From: Exiguobacterium sp. KRL4
GTDB taxonomy: Bacteria > Bacillota > Bacilli > Exiguobacteriales > Exiguobacteriaceae
Reading direction: 5' to 3'
Length of the DNA: 64,000 bases
Assembly (NCBI RefSeq): GCF_001870785.1
Contig: NZ_MOLV01000004.1
Coordinates: 310,001-374,000 of the forward strand
Positions 1 through 8,052 of this stretch are shown piece by piece; position 1 is the first letter of the stretch; the number at the start of each line of letters is the position of its first letter. The translations under genes and the position numbers were made by a program. Below the pieces are notes generated by a model. It saw only the letters and a program-made list of their open reading frames with translations, ran no database searches and was not told the DNA's origin.

Positions 1-445
1 CCGTCACATCATGTCTACGGATCGAGGCGCTGACGAACGTCGGAAACTGAGCAAAACCAGTCAGTTCCGTTTCACGTTCCACGGTATGCCCATCTTCCTG
101 CAACCGGGTTTCAAGAATTCGTTCGGTCTCACTTTGAGGTAATAAGGTGACGAACGGAAACGGTGTATTTAAATCAGTAAAGTCAAGTTTGGCTTGCCAA
201 GCGCCATTGACATACAGATTACCTTGATTGATTTTGATTGCATGCTCCATCAATGCATCGGCTACGCCAAGGCGCGCGAATAATTCGAGTGATCGAGCCT
301 GAATTCCAATCGCTTTTGAGACGACGGATGGACCACTTGCACGTTCAATGATTCGAAAAGTCAAACCATAACGTGATAATGCGAGCGCTAACGTCAAACC
401 GGTTGGTCCAGCACCAATGATCAGTACATCTACTTTTTTCTTCAC
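1..445 (-). CDS. FAD-dependent aromatic-type monooxygenase, N-terminal fragment (runs off left edge)
   Basis: The 148 visible residues begin with a Rossmann FAD-binding motif (IIGAGPTGLTLALAL, about residues 8-22). An acidic strand end follows (RIIER), then the conserved stretch KAIGIQARSLELFARLG. This layout is typical of the PheA/TfdB flavoprotein hydroxylase family, which uses NAD(P)H and O2 to hydroxylate aromatic or related compounds. The start is a GTG at 445-443 with a strong AAGGGGGG ribosome-binding site 7 bases upstream; there is no ATG alternative. The catalytic and substrate domains lie outside the window, so the substrate cannot be guessed. The gene is divergent from the small gene at 535. 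Confidence 0.8.
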   Translation of the reverse strand, partial: MKKKVDVLIIGAGPTGLTLALALSRYGLTFRIIERASGPSVVSKAIGIQARSLELFARLGVADALMEHAIKINQGNLYVNGAWQAKLDFTDLNTPFPFVTLLPQSETERILETRLQEDGHTVERETELTGFAQFPTFVSASIRRHDVT

Positions 446-534
446 GAATAGCCCCCCTTATTTTACTTCTTAGCCAAAACTCGCTACCATTAAACTATCG
501 ACTTGGCGGGTAACCGTCTGAAAGGATGAGGGCA

Positions 535-756
535 GTGAATGAACAACTATTTACGACGGAACGCTTGATGAGCAACTTCAGAGAATACATGCGACAAAAT
601 GAAGCGTATATGACGAAGATTCAGGCACTTAATGCCTATTATAAAGTCGTAGCAGGATCGATTTTAGCCGATCGAATTGCTAAAAATGCGGACTTGATCG
701 TACGCATGCGCCATCTGGAAGAAGCGTATCAGAAAGTCGCGCAGGAAACACGATGA
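535..756 (+). CDS. Small hypothetical protein, translationally coupled to a Nudix hydrolase
   Basis: This is a 73-residue, highly charged protein with no signal peptide or membrane segment and probably mostly helical. I do not recognise the family. I chose GTG 535 because AAAGGA at 521-526 lies 8 bases upstream. The in-frame ATG at 526 would overlap that ribosome-binding site. Its stop overlaps the ATG of the Nudix gene by four bases, so the two are probably co-translated. Function unknown. Confidence 0.6.
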   Translation: MNEQLFTTERLMSNFREYMRQNEAYMTKIQALNAYYKVVAGSILADRIAKNADLIVRMRHLEEAYQKVAQETR

Positions 757-1364
757 GTGACTTCCGGATGGATGATGTGAAACGAGCGTTTGCCTCGTCA
801 GAAGAGCGACTCCCTAAAAATGCTGCTGCCGTATTAGTTCCGCTCCTCGAACGTCACGGAGAGGTCTATCTCCTGTTTCAAGTACGAGCGAAAACGCTCC
901 GGTCGCAACCAGGAGAAATTTCGTTTCCAGGTGGGCGGATTGATCCCGGTGAGCAGCCGAAGCAGGCGGCCATTCGTGAAACAAAAGAAGAGTTGAACTT
1001 GAGTGATACCAATATTGAAGTCATCGGCACATTGGAACCCCTCGTGACACCAAATCGGTCAATCATCTATCCCTATGTGGGTATCTTGACGGCAGAGGAA
1101 ATTCATCCGTCTCCGATGGAAGTTGATCATATCTTTTTTGTTGCCTTATCGGATTTAGTAGCAGCCGAGCCGATTCAAGGCGAGATGGAATGGCGCATTC
1201 GTCCAGGGAAAACAGTTCCGACAGACCGCTTGGCCAATCGTGATGCCTACTTGGATCGAACGTATAAAACCGTTGAACATTTTTATGAGCATGAAGAGTA
1301 TTTGATTTGGGGACTGACGGCAAAAATCTTACGGCAGATGTTACGGACCTTGACGCAATACTAG
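753..1364 (+). CDS. Nudix hydrolase, CoA pyrophosphatase (NudL/UPF0035 type)
   Basis: This is a 203-residue Nudix protein. The Nudix box is complete: GGRIDPGEQPKQAAIRETKE followed by ELNL, fitting G-x5-E-x7-RE-x2-EE-x-G/L. Directly before it lies the UPF0035 signature (LLFQVRAKTLRSQPGEISFP then GG). That signature marks the subfamily that cleaves CoA and its derivatives into phosphopantetheine and 3',5'-ADP using Mg2+ or Mn2+. It is likely cytosolic and acts as a housekeeping CoA-pool enzyme. The start overlaps the upstream small gene by four bases (ATGA). CoA as the substrate is inferred from the family. Confidence 0.87.
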   Translation: MSDFRMDDVKRAFASSEERLPKNAAAVLVPLLERHGEVYLLFQVRAKTLRSQPGEISFPGGRIDPGEQPKQAAIRETKEELNLSDTNIEVIGTLEPLVTPNRSIIYPYVGILTAEEIHPSPMEVDHIFFVALSDLVAAEPIQGEMEWRIRPGKTVPTDRLANRDAYLDRTYKTVEHFYEHEEYLIWGLTAKILRQMLRTLTQY

Positions 1365-1424
1365 CTTTTTCATGAGTTCTTTTATATGATTAAGAATATC
1401 TGAACGTGTCAGGAGATGATTGAG

Positions 1425-1631
1425 ATGGAAGAAGAAGAGTTATTTGATTATATCGTCGGTGATATGGTAAAGACAAAAGAGGGCTGGGTCGCTGAAGTCA
1501 CAGCCGTATTAACCAATACCGTAGTGGGAGATCTCTCACATACAAAAAACTTCGAAACTCTTGGTTTTGAGTTCGAGAAACAAGTATTGATTAAATCGGA
1601 GATTGAATTGTTAGAACGAAAATCAAAATAA
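1425..1631 (+). CDS. Small DUF2187/YkvS-like protein
   Basis: This is a 68-residue soluble protein. The pattern VGDMVKTKEGWVAEVTAV...NTVVGDL...NFETLGFE...VLIK resembles the KOW-like small beta protein family DUF2187 (B. subtilis YkvS), whose function is unknown. I chose ATG 1425 because AGGAGA at 1411-1416 is 8 bases upstream; the earlier ATG at 1416 overlaps it. A terminator follows. The family assignment rests on pattern recall and is moderate. Confidence 0.6.
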   Translation: MEEEELFDYIVGDMVKTKEGWVAEVTAVLTNTVVGDLSHTKNFETLGFEFEKQVLIKSEIELLERKSK

Positions 1632-1638
1632 ACGACGG

Positions 1639-1666
1639 ACCGGACAGACTTTCTGCCGGTTTTTTT
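1639..1666 (+). terminator. Rho-independent terminator
   Basis: ACCGG-(A bulge)-CAGA pairs with TCTG-CCGGT across a CTT loop, followed by seven T residues. It ends the transcript containing the DUF2187-like gene. Confidence 0.75.
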
Positions 1667-1773
1667 GTATGTCAAGGCATGTGAAAGCAGGTTTCAGAAC
1701 AGGCAATTCAGGGGAATTTTACAAAGATAATAAAGAATAGACTTGACTACTACAGATGGTGGAGGGATCGTGT

Positions 1774-2505
1774 GTGATTGAATTTAAAGCAGTCGGAAAA
1801 ACATATCCAGATGGAACAAAAGCGGTCCGTGATTTAAATTTTACGGTCGAACAAGGAGAGATTTTCTGTTTGATTGGTCCCTCGGGTTGTGGGAAAACAA
1901 CGACGATGAAAATGGTCAATCGGCTAATCGACCATACAGAAGGACAGATTTGGATCAATGGACAACCCATCATGTCAATCGATGAACACCAATTACGTCG
2001 TCAAATCGGTTACGTCCTTCAACAGATTGCCTTATTCCCGCATATGACGGTAGAAGAAAATGTAAGTGTCGTACCCCAGTTGTTGAAATGGGATAAAAAG
2101 AAGATTGAAGAGCGTGTCGAGACGTTATTTCAGCTGACAGGCTTAAATGAAAACTTGCGGAAGAAATATCCAACTGAACTTTCCGGTGGTCAACAACAAC
2201 GTGTTGGTGTCATGCGAGCCTTGGCAGCCGAGCAAGATGTCATCTTGATGGATGAACCTTTTTCAGCGCTCGATCCGATTTCAAGAGAGCAACTTCAGAA
2301 TGATTTATTGCGTCTGAACGACGAACTTGGAAAAACGATTCTGTTCGTTACACACGACATGAATGAAGCATTGAAATTGGGCAGTCGGATTTGTTTGATG
2401 GACGAAGGGAAAATCGTTCTGATCGGAACAAAAGAAGAAATCTTGGCTAGCGACGATGCCTTCGTCAAAGAATTCATGGGTCAAGTCAGGGGGACGATCC
2501 AATGA
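1774..2505 (+). CDS. OpuC/EgtU-type ABC transporter ATP-binding protein
   Basis: This ATPase energises uptake of a quaternary-amine-type solute together with the downstream fused permease/binding protein. It has Walker A GPSGCGKTT, signature LSGGQQQR, Walker B VILMDEP and the switch histidine in FVTHDM. The protein is 243 residues from GTG 1774, which has GGAGGG 7 bases upstream; ATG 1756 lies before that site. It ends shortly after the nucleotide-binding domain and lacks the two CBS domains found in osmoregulated OpuA/OpuCA ATPases. This short form is what I recall for EgtUA/BilEA and YehX-like systems. The stop overlaps the next start by four bases. Confidence 0.85.
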   Translation: MIEFKAVGKTYPDGTKAVRDLNFTVEQGEIFCLIGPSGCGKTTTMKMVNRLIDHTEGQIWINGQPIMSIDEHQLRRQIGYVLQQIALFPHMTVEENVSVVPQLLKWDKKKIEERVETLFQLTGLNENLRKKYPTELSGGQQQRVGVMRALAAEQDVILMDEPFSALDPISREQLQNDLLRLNDELGKTILFVTHDMNEALKLGSRICLMDEGKIVLIGTKEEILASDDAFVKEFMGQVRGTIQ

Positions 2506-4019
2506 CAGGACTATTCGAGACGTATCAAGATCGGAAAACAGAATTGCTGCAAGCACTGATTGAACATATTCAATTGTCTGTCCTATCACTGGTGATTGCT
2601 TGCCTGATTGCCATTCCACTCGGGATTTATCTTTCTCGTAATAAAAAACTAAGTGAATGGTCGATTGGGGTCACTTCCGTCATCCAAACGATTCCTTCAT
2701 TGGCATTGCTTGGGTTGATGATTCCGCTTGTCGGGATTGGAACGGTCCCCTCTGTCATCGCACTTGTCCTATATGCGTTACTTCCAATCGTTCGAAACAC
2801 CTATACAGGATTAGCAGAAGTGGATTCTTCGCTCAAGGAAGCGGCACGTGCCTGCGGCATGACACCGATGCAAAGCTTACTGAAGGTCGAATTGCCGCTT
2901 GCCCTGCCTGTCATGATGGCAGGTGTCCGGACAGCGATGGTCTTGATTATCGGGACAGCGACGATTGCTGCCTTGATCGGTGCAGGCGGTCTTGGATCAA
3001 TCATTCTATTAGGAATTGATCGAAACGATAACTATCTGCTCTTATTAGGTGCCATTCCGGCAGCCTTGTTAGCTCTTTTATTTGATGTCCTATTAAGACA
3101 AACGGAAGTGGCAACCAAAAAACGTCAAAAAGGTCGACTTGTCGTAGCACTCGCTTTAATCGCGACATTGATCGTTACGCCATTCGCTCTTGGACGCACG
3201 GAACGACCAGACTTGGTTGTAGCAGGAAAACTAGGCGTCGAACCTGAAATTTTGATGAACATGTACAAGTTAGTCATTGAGGATCAGACCGACTTAAATG
3301 TGCAAGTCAAACCGAACTTCGGGAAAACGACGTTCGTCTATAAAGCATTACAATCTGGGGATATCGATTTGTATCCGGAATTCACAGGAACGGTTCTTGC
3401 GAGCCTGACGAATGAAAAACCCGTCTCGAATGAAAAAGAGGCCGTATTCGAGCAAGCACGAGATGGTTTAGTGAAGCAGGAGCTAGCATTGCTTCCGCCG
3501 ATGAATTACAACAATACGTATGCAGTGGCTGTCCCGAAAAAAGTAGCTGAACAATATGACTTAAAAACAATTTCTGATCTACAGCAAGTGGCCGATCAAT
3601 TAAAGGCAGGATTCACGCTAGAATTTAAAGATCGCCAAGATGGGTACAAGGGGATTCAAGAAAAATACGGTGTGAATTTTAAAGACGTCGTGACGATGGA
3701 ACCGAAGTTACGCTATAAAGCTGTTCAATCAGGTGATATTCAAGTCATCGATGCCTACTCGACAGACCCCGAAATCGCGAAATACAATATGGTCGTCCTA
3801 GAAGACGATCAGCAACTATTTCCACCATATGAAGGGGCGCCACTCTTACGTCAAGAAACACTGGATGAGTATCCGGAAGTCGGTCAAGCACTTGAGCAAT
3901 TAGATGGAAAAATCTCCGATGTCGAAATGTCGCAAATGAATGAAGCCGTTGCCTACGGTGGAAAAACAGCGAATCAAGTGGCACGTGAGTATTTAGAGAA
4001 AGAAGGAATCATTAAATGA
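2502..4019 (+). CDS. Fused ABC permease and substrate-binding protein (EgtUBC/OpuCB-OpuCC type)
   Basis: The 505 residues form two modules. Residues about 1-205 are an integral-membrane permease with five or six hydrophobic helices and the EAA loop (EAARACGMTPMQSLLKVELP). After one more helix, residues about 235-505 form an extracellular binding domain of the ProX/OpuAC fold, tethered to the membrane. Length and fusion match the ergothioneine transporter EgtUBC of Streptococcus and the BilEB/EgtU protein of Listeria. The motif DAYSTDPEI is what I remember for that group, where osmolyte binders usually have a variant such as AFSTDGRI. Glycine betaine, carnitine or choline remain possible ligands. 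It is coupled at both ends by ATGA overlaps. Confidence 0.85.
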   Translation: MTGLFETYQDRKTELLQALIEHIQLSVLSLVIACLIAIPLGIYLSRNKKLSEWSIGVTSVIQTIPSLALLGLMIPLVGIGTVPSVIALVLYALLPIVRNTYTGLAEVDSSLKEAARACGMTPMQSLLKVELPLALPVMMAGVRTAMVLIIGTATIAALIGAGGLGSIILLGIDRNDNYLLLLGAIPAALLALLFDVLLRQTEVATKKRQKGRLVVALALIATLIVTPFALGRTERPDLVVAGKLGVEPEILMNMYKLVIEDQTDLNVQVKPNFGKTTFVYKALQSGDIDLYPEFTGTVLASLTNEKPVSNEKEAVFEQARDGLVKQELALLPPMNYNNTYAVAVPKKVAEQYDLKTISDLQQVADQLKAGFTLEFKDRQDGYKGIQEKYGVNFKDVVTMEPKLRYKAVQSGDIQVIDAYSTDPEIAKYNMVVLEDDQQLFPPYEGAPLLRQETLDEYPEVGQALEQLDGKISDVEMSQMNEAVAYGGKTANQVAREYLEKEGIIK

Positions 4020-4900
4020 GATTACTACTGATCAGTAATCCGACAGCAGGATCAAATCGTGCTGGTCTGTTACAAGATGTCATTGATCCCTTGGCCGGGA
4101 TATTTGACGAAATTGTCATCCGTCAAACGACTCAGTCTCTCGATGCGTTACACTTTGCGGAAGAAGCAACGGATTTCGACGCACTGGTCGTCATTGGTGG
4201 TGACGGAACGGTATTTGAAGTCATCAACGGTGTCGCTAAACTCGACAAACGTCCGATTCTCGGTATCATTCCAGGAGGGACATGCAATGATTTTGCGAGA
4301 ACGTTAGGGTTACCAATGGTACCTCGTCTGGCTGCTGAAATGATTGCCACCCAGCAAATCGTCGAAGTGGATCTTGGACAAGTCAACGATACGTATTTCC
4401 TGAATTTCCTTGGACTCGGATTAGTGGCGGAGGCGTCGATTGGCATTGACACGGAAGAAAAAGCCCGTCTCGGTAAGATGGGGTATTATCTTTCGACGAT
4501 TCGCTCAAGTATGGAAGCGAAACCCTTTTCCTACGAACTAGAGTTAGCAGAAGGTCAAAAAATGACGGGAGAAGCCGTCTTGATCTTGGCTGCGAATGGA
4601 GAATCGTTAGGTGGTATTGGCACCAATTTATCAGAAGGAGCCTATAATGACGGGAAATTGGATCTCGTAATCGTCGATGAGGTCAATCTCACGACAATCC
4701 GGGATGTCATCCTTCAAAAAATCGGCTTAGCCACAGAACCATCCTTTACACATGTTTTGACAAGTGGATTTACACTGAAAACGGATTCTCCGAAAGTGAT
4801 TGATACAGATGGAGAAAAAGCAATGCATTCACCGATTGAAGTCAGCGTTTTACCCGAGTATTTAAAAATGTACAGTGGGCGTTTGGATACGTTGGTGTAA
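4016..4900 (+). CDS. Diacylglycerol kinase-family lipid kinase (YegS/DgkB/BmrU type)
   Basis: The 294-residue protein has the DAGK catalytic fold: ISNPTAGSNRAG near the N-terminus, the nucleotide-binding GGDGT at residues 61-65, and IPGGTCNDFAR about 25 residues later. Such enzymes phosphorylate diacylglycerol or related lipids with ATP at the membrane surface. In Gram-positives the DgkB branch recycles diacylglycerol from lipoteichoic acid synthesis, but YegS/BmrU paralogs have uncertain substrates. The start overlaps the transporter stop by four bases, so it is expressed in the transporter operon, an unusual partner. A strong terminator follows. Confidence 0.82.
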   Translation: MRLLLISNPTAGSNRAGLLQDVIDPLAGIFDEIVIRQTTQSLDALHFAEEATDFDALVVIGGDGTVFEVINGVAKLDKRPILGIIPGGTCNDFARTLGLPMVPRLAAEMIATQQIVEVDLGQVNDTYFLNFLGLGLVAEASIGIDTEEKARLGKMGYYLSTIRSSMEAKPFSYELELAEGQKMTGEAVLILAANGESLGGIGTNLSEGAYNDGKLDLVIVDEVNLTTIRDVILQKIGLATEPSFTHVLTSGFTLKTDSPKVIDTDGEKAMHSPIEVSVLPEYLKMYSGRLDTLV

Positions 4901-4931
4901 CAACCGTTTTCCCAATGAAAGTCGACCTTTG

Positions 4932-4966
4932 AACCGAAGTCCACTGCTGTGGGCTTCGGTTTTTTG
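4932..4966 (+). terminator. Rho-independent terminator
   Basis: AACCGAAGTCCAC pairs with GTGGGCTTCGGTT (one G-T pair) across a TGCT loop, followed by a T run. It closes the transporter/lipid-kinase operon. Confidence 0.85.
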
Positions 4967-5110
4967 TTATCGATCAACTAAAACCTGTATGTTTTATCAC
5001 GAATATGCGGTTATGCTTTGACGCTTTAAAGAAAATGTTTGATAAAGGATGACTTCCAAAGGGATTTTTTGTACAATGGAAAAGTATTTTTGAAAAGGAG
5101 GTCGAGCACC

Positions 5111-6457
5111 ATGAAAGGAAATGCATGGGCTTCGAAGGTCGGTTTTATTTTAGCAGCAGCAGGATCAGCGATTGGTCTTGGGGCGATATGGAAGTTTCCA
5201 TATACAACGGGAACAAATGGGGGAGGGGCTTTTTTATTACTGTTTTTAGCCTTTACTTTGTTACTTGGACTCCCGGTCTTGATTGCCGAATTTTTAATCG
5301 GTCGGACAAGTGGGAAAACAGCGTTACGGGCCTTCACGGAATTGGGTCATAAAAAATATACGTTCATTGGTATACTGGGTGTCATCGCCTGTTTTCTTCT
5401 CCTGTCGTTTTATAGTGTAATTGGTGGCTGGGTACTGATTTATACGGTACTAGGTTTCTCAGGCAGTCTGACCACGATGAACGGGCAGGCACTGGGAGAA
5501 TTGTTTGGTACGATTTCGGCTTCCCCAGTGTATGCGGTATCGGGACAACTGATTTTCTTGGTCATCACCTGTGTCATCGTCTTACGTGGCGTCCAAGCTG
5601 GAATCGAAAAAATGAGTAAAATCATGATGCCGTTACTCTTTCTTTGTTTCATCATTCTTGTTGTTCGTTCGTTGACGTTAGAGGGAGCAAGTGAAGGCGT
5701 TCGTTTCTTCATTGAACCGGATTTTTCAGCATTGAGTCGAACTTCGGTCCTGAGTGCACTTGGTCAAGCGTTCTTCTCCTTGTCGCTTGGTGTGTCCGCA
5801 ATGTTGACCTACGCTTCTTACATGAAAGAGCGAGGACAAATCAACCGCTCAGCAGTCTGGATCGTCTCGTTGAATATCGTCGTGTCTTTACTTGCTGGGT
5901 TCGCAATTTTTCCGGCGGTCTTCGCCTCAGGGCTTGATCCAGCGGAAGGACCAGCACTTTTATTCATCGTCTTGCCGACTGTCTTCAGTCAAATACAGTT
6001 TGGTACCGTTTTCTTGACCCTCTTCTTTTTATTATTTGCCTTCGCATCGATTACCTCGTCGATTGCGATGCTTGAAGTGGTCGTCTCATCGATCACGGAT
6101 CGAAAAGAAGGGGCTACATTCCAGGACAAAAAACGAAATACGATCATCGCAACCGGTTTGATTGCATTAATCGGCATTCCGTCCGCTCTTTCCTTTGGTC
6201 TTGCAAGTGACATCATGTGGATGAATAAGACGATATTTGATTGGATGGACTTTACGGTTTCGAACATCTTGATGCCAATCGGTGCCTTGTTGATTTCGTT
6301 TTTTGCCGGATTTAAACTTGACCGGACCCTAGTGGAGCAAGAACTCGTCACGAATCCGTTCATGAAACGTATGCTTCCGTTTTGGCGTTTTAGCATTTGT
6401 TACATGAGTCCCGTTGCGATTTTGATCATCCTGATCTGGCCGTTGTTCAGTTCTTGA
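5111..6457 (+). CDS. Sodium-dependent symporter, NSS/SNF family (LeuT-like)
   Basis: The 448-residue integral membrane protein has about eleven or twelve hydrophobic helices. The N-terminal NSS signature (GSAIGLGAIWKFPY, then NGGGAFLLLF) is the unwound TM1 and Na+/substrate site of LeuT-type transporters. It should import an amino acid or similar amine with Na+; the substrate cannot be read. ATG 5111 is preceded by AAGGAGG nine bases upstream; the longer reading from 5039 lacks a good site and starts with non-conserved residues. It stands alone between two terminators. A Na+-coupled importer fits the Na+ extrusion system (Mrp) encoded at the right end. Confidence 0.9.
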   Translation: MKGNAWASKVGFILAAAGSAIGLGAIWKFPYTTGTNGGGAFLLLFLAFTLLLGLPVLIAEFLIGRTSGKTALRAFTELGHKKYTFIGILGVIACFLLLSFYSVIGGWVLIYTVLGFSGSLTTMNGQALGELFGTISASPVYAVSGQLIFLVITCVIVLRGVQAGIEKMSKIMMPLLFLCFIILVVRSLTLEGASEGVRFFIEPDFSALSRTSVLSALGQAFFSLSLGVSAMLTYASYMKERGQINRSAVWIVSLNIVVSLLAGFAIFPAVFASGLDPAEGPALLFIVLPTVFSQIQFGTVFLTLFFLLFAFASITSSIAMLEVVVSSITDRKEGATFQDKKRNTIIATGLIALIGIPSALSFGLASDIMWMNKTIFDWMDFTVSNILMPIGALLISFFAGFKLDRTLVEQELVTNPFMKRMLPFWRFSICYMSPVAILIILIWPLFSS

Positions 6458-6475
6458 AGATGGATGTCCCATTCC

Positions 6476-6513
6476 AAAAAAGCTAGTCTGCCTCATGGCA
6501 GACTAGCTTTTTT
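6476..6513. terminator. Strong bidirectional terminator
   Basis: AGCTAGTCTGCC and GGCAGACTAGCT form a perfect 12-bp stem with a TCAT loop, flanked by A5 and T5. It terminates the NSS gene and shields the TnpB element. Confidence 0.9.
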
Positions 6514-6583
6514 GAGAATCCATAAATCAAACTTGAGACGGATGTGAAGCCGGATAGATTATGGTGAAATAAGAATTGAACTA

Positions 6584-6614
6584 CCCCCACCTACGCCTTG
6601 CTTAGAGGTGGGGG
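6584..6614 (-). repeat. Right-end subterminal hairpin of the TnpB element
   Basis: The 9-bp stem CCCCCACCT/AGGTGGGGG has a 13-base loop. On the minus strand it follows tnpB, and its downstream flank TAGTTCAA is shared in form with the orphan hairpin at 22666-22705. Confidence 0.7.
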
Positions 6615-6617
6615 ATT

Positions 6618-6655
6618 CCTGATTTATTCGACCTGACGGTCGAAACTTTATCAGG
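6618..6655 (-). ncRNA. Probable omega-RNA (reRNA) scaffold hairpin overlapping the tnpB stop
   Basis: On the minus strand CCTGAT...TTCGACC-GTCA-GGTCGAA...ATCAGG folds into a two-part stem that begins just before the tnpB stop codon. Known TnpB guide RNAs arise from the 3' end of tnpB and run through the right-end hairpin, with the guide copied from flanking DNA. If that holds here, the guide would begin near position 6575 and read leftward. The boundaries are inferred. Confidence 0.5.
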
Positions 6656-7823
6656 CTAGCCCCGTCGTCCCGACGGTTGAAGAAGCCAAGATGCGTTCAG
6701 CTTCTCGTTTAAGATTCAGTCCTGCGTTCACATCACGGTCGTGGTGGATCCCGCAATTCGGACATGTCCATTCACGCAAGCCAAGATATTTCACGTCTTT
6801 GTGTTGATGTTTGCAACTGGAGCACAGTTGGCTGGAAGCAAAGGTCTTCCCGACCTTCACGACGGTCTTCCCGCACCAGTCCGCCTTATATTCGAGCATG
6901 CGGAAGAACTCCGACCAACTGACCTCGGAGATGGACTTGCTCAACTTGCGGTTCTTCTGCATGTTCTTCACCTGCAAGGTCTCGATTCCGATGACGTCGT
7001 GGTTTTTGACGATCTCGGTGGATACCTTGTGCAGGAAGTCGGTTCGCTTGTTGGCAATCTTTTCGTGGATGCGGGCGACCTTTCGCTTCTGCTTCTGGTA
7101 GTTCTTCGACTCGGAAAGTTTCACTTTCTTGTCCAAGGCCATGCGCTGACGACGAGAGAGCTTGCGTTGCTCGCGCGCCAGTTTCTTCTCAAGCGAACGG
7201 AAGTAGCGGTCGTTCTTGTATACCGTACCGTCCGACAGGATGGCAAAGTTCTTCAACCCGACGTCTACGCCGACGGATGAACCGGTCTTCGGCAGTTCGT
7301 GGATTTCCTGCTCGACGAGCAGGGAGACGAAGTATTTTCCTGAAGCATTACGCCGGATGGTCGCGTTCAAGATGCGTCCTACGACCTGCCTCGAGTTGGC
7401 GAAACGCACCCACTTCAGCTTAGGAAGTTTGAGCTTGCTGCCGACGATCGAGACCTCGGGAAGCTGGTTCTTCTTCTCGATATTGGTCTTGTAGGATTGG
7501 ACGAGATTGCGCTTCGATTTGAATCGAGGTCGTTCGTTCTGCTTCTTGAAGAAGCGGTCATACGCATCGGTCAGGTGTTTGACACTCGATTGAAGCGAAT
7601 GGCTATCGACTTCTTTCAGCCAGTCTAATTCTTGCTTCAGCATCGGGATTTCTTTCGAACAAGAATCGTAAGACAGTCCTTTGCCTGTCGCTTTATACGT
7701 CTCATCCCACTTCGATAAGAAGTAGTTGAAGACGAAGCGTGAACAACCAATGGTCTTCGCGATCAGTATTTCCTGCTCTTTTGTCGGGTATATTCTGAAT
7801 TTGTAGGCCTTATACTTCAACAT
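6651..7823 (-). CDS. tnpB: TnpB RNA-guided nuclease (IS605 OrfB family)
   Basis: The 390-residue protein has the full TnpB layout: an N-terminal helix-turn-helix-like region ([13 protein letters not shown]), a central WED/REC region, then a split RuvC nuclease. RuvC residues are D187 (GVDVG), E281 (GIETL) and D364 (HDRDVNAG), and the zinc ribbon cysteines are C334, C337, C354 and C357. All catalytic residues are intact and the length is normal, so it is likely an active guide-RNA-directed DNA nuclease. I chose ATG 7823 because AAGGAGGTG lies just upstream; the longer frame to 7889 reads through the left-end hairpin. Confidence 0.92.
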   Translation of the reverse strand: MLKYKAYKFRIYPTKEQEILIAKTIGCSRFVFNYFLSKWDETYKATGKGLSYDSCSKEIPMLKQELDWLKEVDSHSLQSSVKHLTDAYDRFFKKQNERPRFKSKRNLVQSYKTNIEKKNQLPEVSIVGSKLKLPKLKWVRFANSRQVVGRILNATIRRNASGKYFVSLLVEQEIHELPKTGSSVGVDVGLKNFAILSDGTVYKNDRYFRSLEKKLAREQRKLSRRQRMALDKKVKLSESKNYQKQKRKVARIHEKIANKRTDFLHKVSTEIVKNHDVIGIETLQVKNMQKNRKLSKSISEVSWSEFFRMLEYKADWCGKTVVKVGKTFASSQLCSSCKHQHKDVKYLGLREWTCPNCGIHHDRDVNAGLNLKREAERILASSTVGTTGLA

Positions 7824-7845
7824 GATTTTCACCTCCTTGAAAGGT

Positions 7846-7851
7846 ATTATA
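7846..7851 (-). promoter_or_regulatory. -10 element of the tnpB promoter
   Basis: A perfect TATAAT on the minus strand lies 22 bases before the tnpB start, just inside the left-end hairpin. No good -35 is visible. Confidence 0.45.
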
Positions 7852-7878
7852 CCCGAAAGGGAGGGGGGCGATTCACCT

Positions 7879-7909
7879 CCCACTTTCACTTCGTTTAGAA
7901 GTGGGAGTA
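7879..7909 (-). repeat. Left-end subterminal hairpin of the TnpB element
   Basis: CTCCCACTT pairs with AAGTGGGAG around a loop of about 13 bases. It resembles the right-end hairpin in stem and loop (both contain CTAA on the minus strand), as expected for paired IS200/IS605 ends. Confidence 0.65.
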
Positions 7910-7954
7910 CTCTCGCCTAATTTTGATAGAGAGGACTAACATTTCTCTAAAACG

Positions 7955-7980
7955 GGAAACTTTTTGTTATATGATCCGTA
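7955..7980 (+). promoter_or_regulatory. ECF-sigma-like promoter before xpaC-telA
   Basis: GGAAAC at 7955-7960, a 16-base spacer and CGTA at 7977-7980 match the extracytoplasmic-function sigma pattern (TGAAAC-N16-CGTA) used by Bacillus SigM/SigW/SigX. It lies about 70 bases upstream of the xpaC-like gene. Confidence 0.45.
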
Positions 7981-8052
7981 ATGGTAAGATAGAAGTAACT
8001 ATACAGTCAACTTGTAAGACAGATAGAGGAATCAACTGAAAGAGGTGATGAG

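Larger units (their letters stand above)
6576..7909 (-). mobile_element. IS200/IS605-superfamily element of the IS1341 type (tnpB only)
   Basis: The element holds one tnpB gene and no tnpA (Y1 transposase). Two similar imperfect hairpins bracket it: CCCCCACCT...AGGTGGGGG (6584-6614) on the tnpB 3' side and CTCCCACTT...AAGTGGGAG (about 7879-7909) on the 5' side. Such subterminal hairpins are what Y1 transposases recognise. Read on the minus strand, the 3' hairpin is followed by TAGTTCAA, a plausible right-end cleavage context. Exact ends need an empty-site comparison, so the outer coordinates are approximate. It sits in an intergenic gap and disrupts no gene. Mobility would need a TnpA supplied from elsewhere. 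Confidence 0.75.

Noticed and set aside
4132-4452. 106-codon minus-strand frame opposite the lipid kinase
   Set aside because: Composition is serine-rich and typical of an antisense shadow; the GGDGT kinase frame explains this DNA.
6741-7280. 179-codon plus-strand frame opposite tnpB
   Set aside because: Leucine/valine-rich antisense shadow of tnpB.
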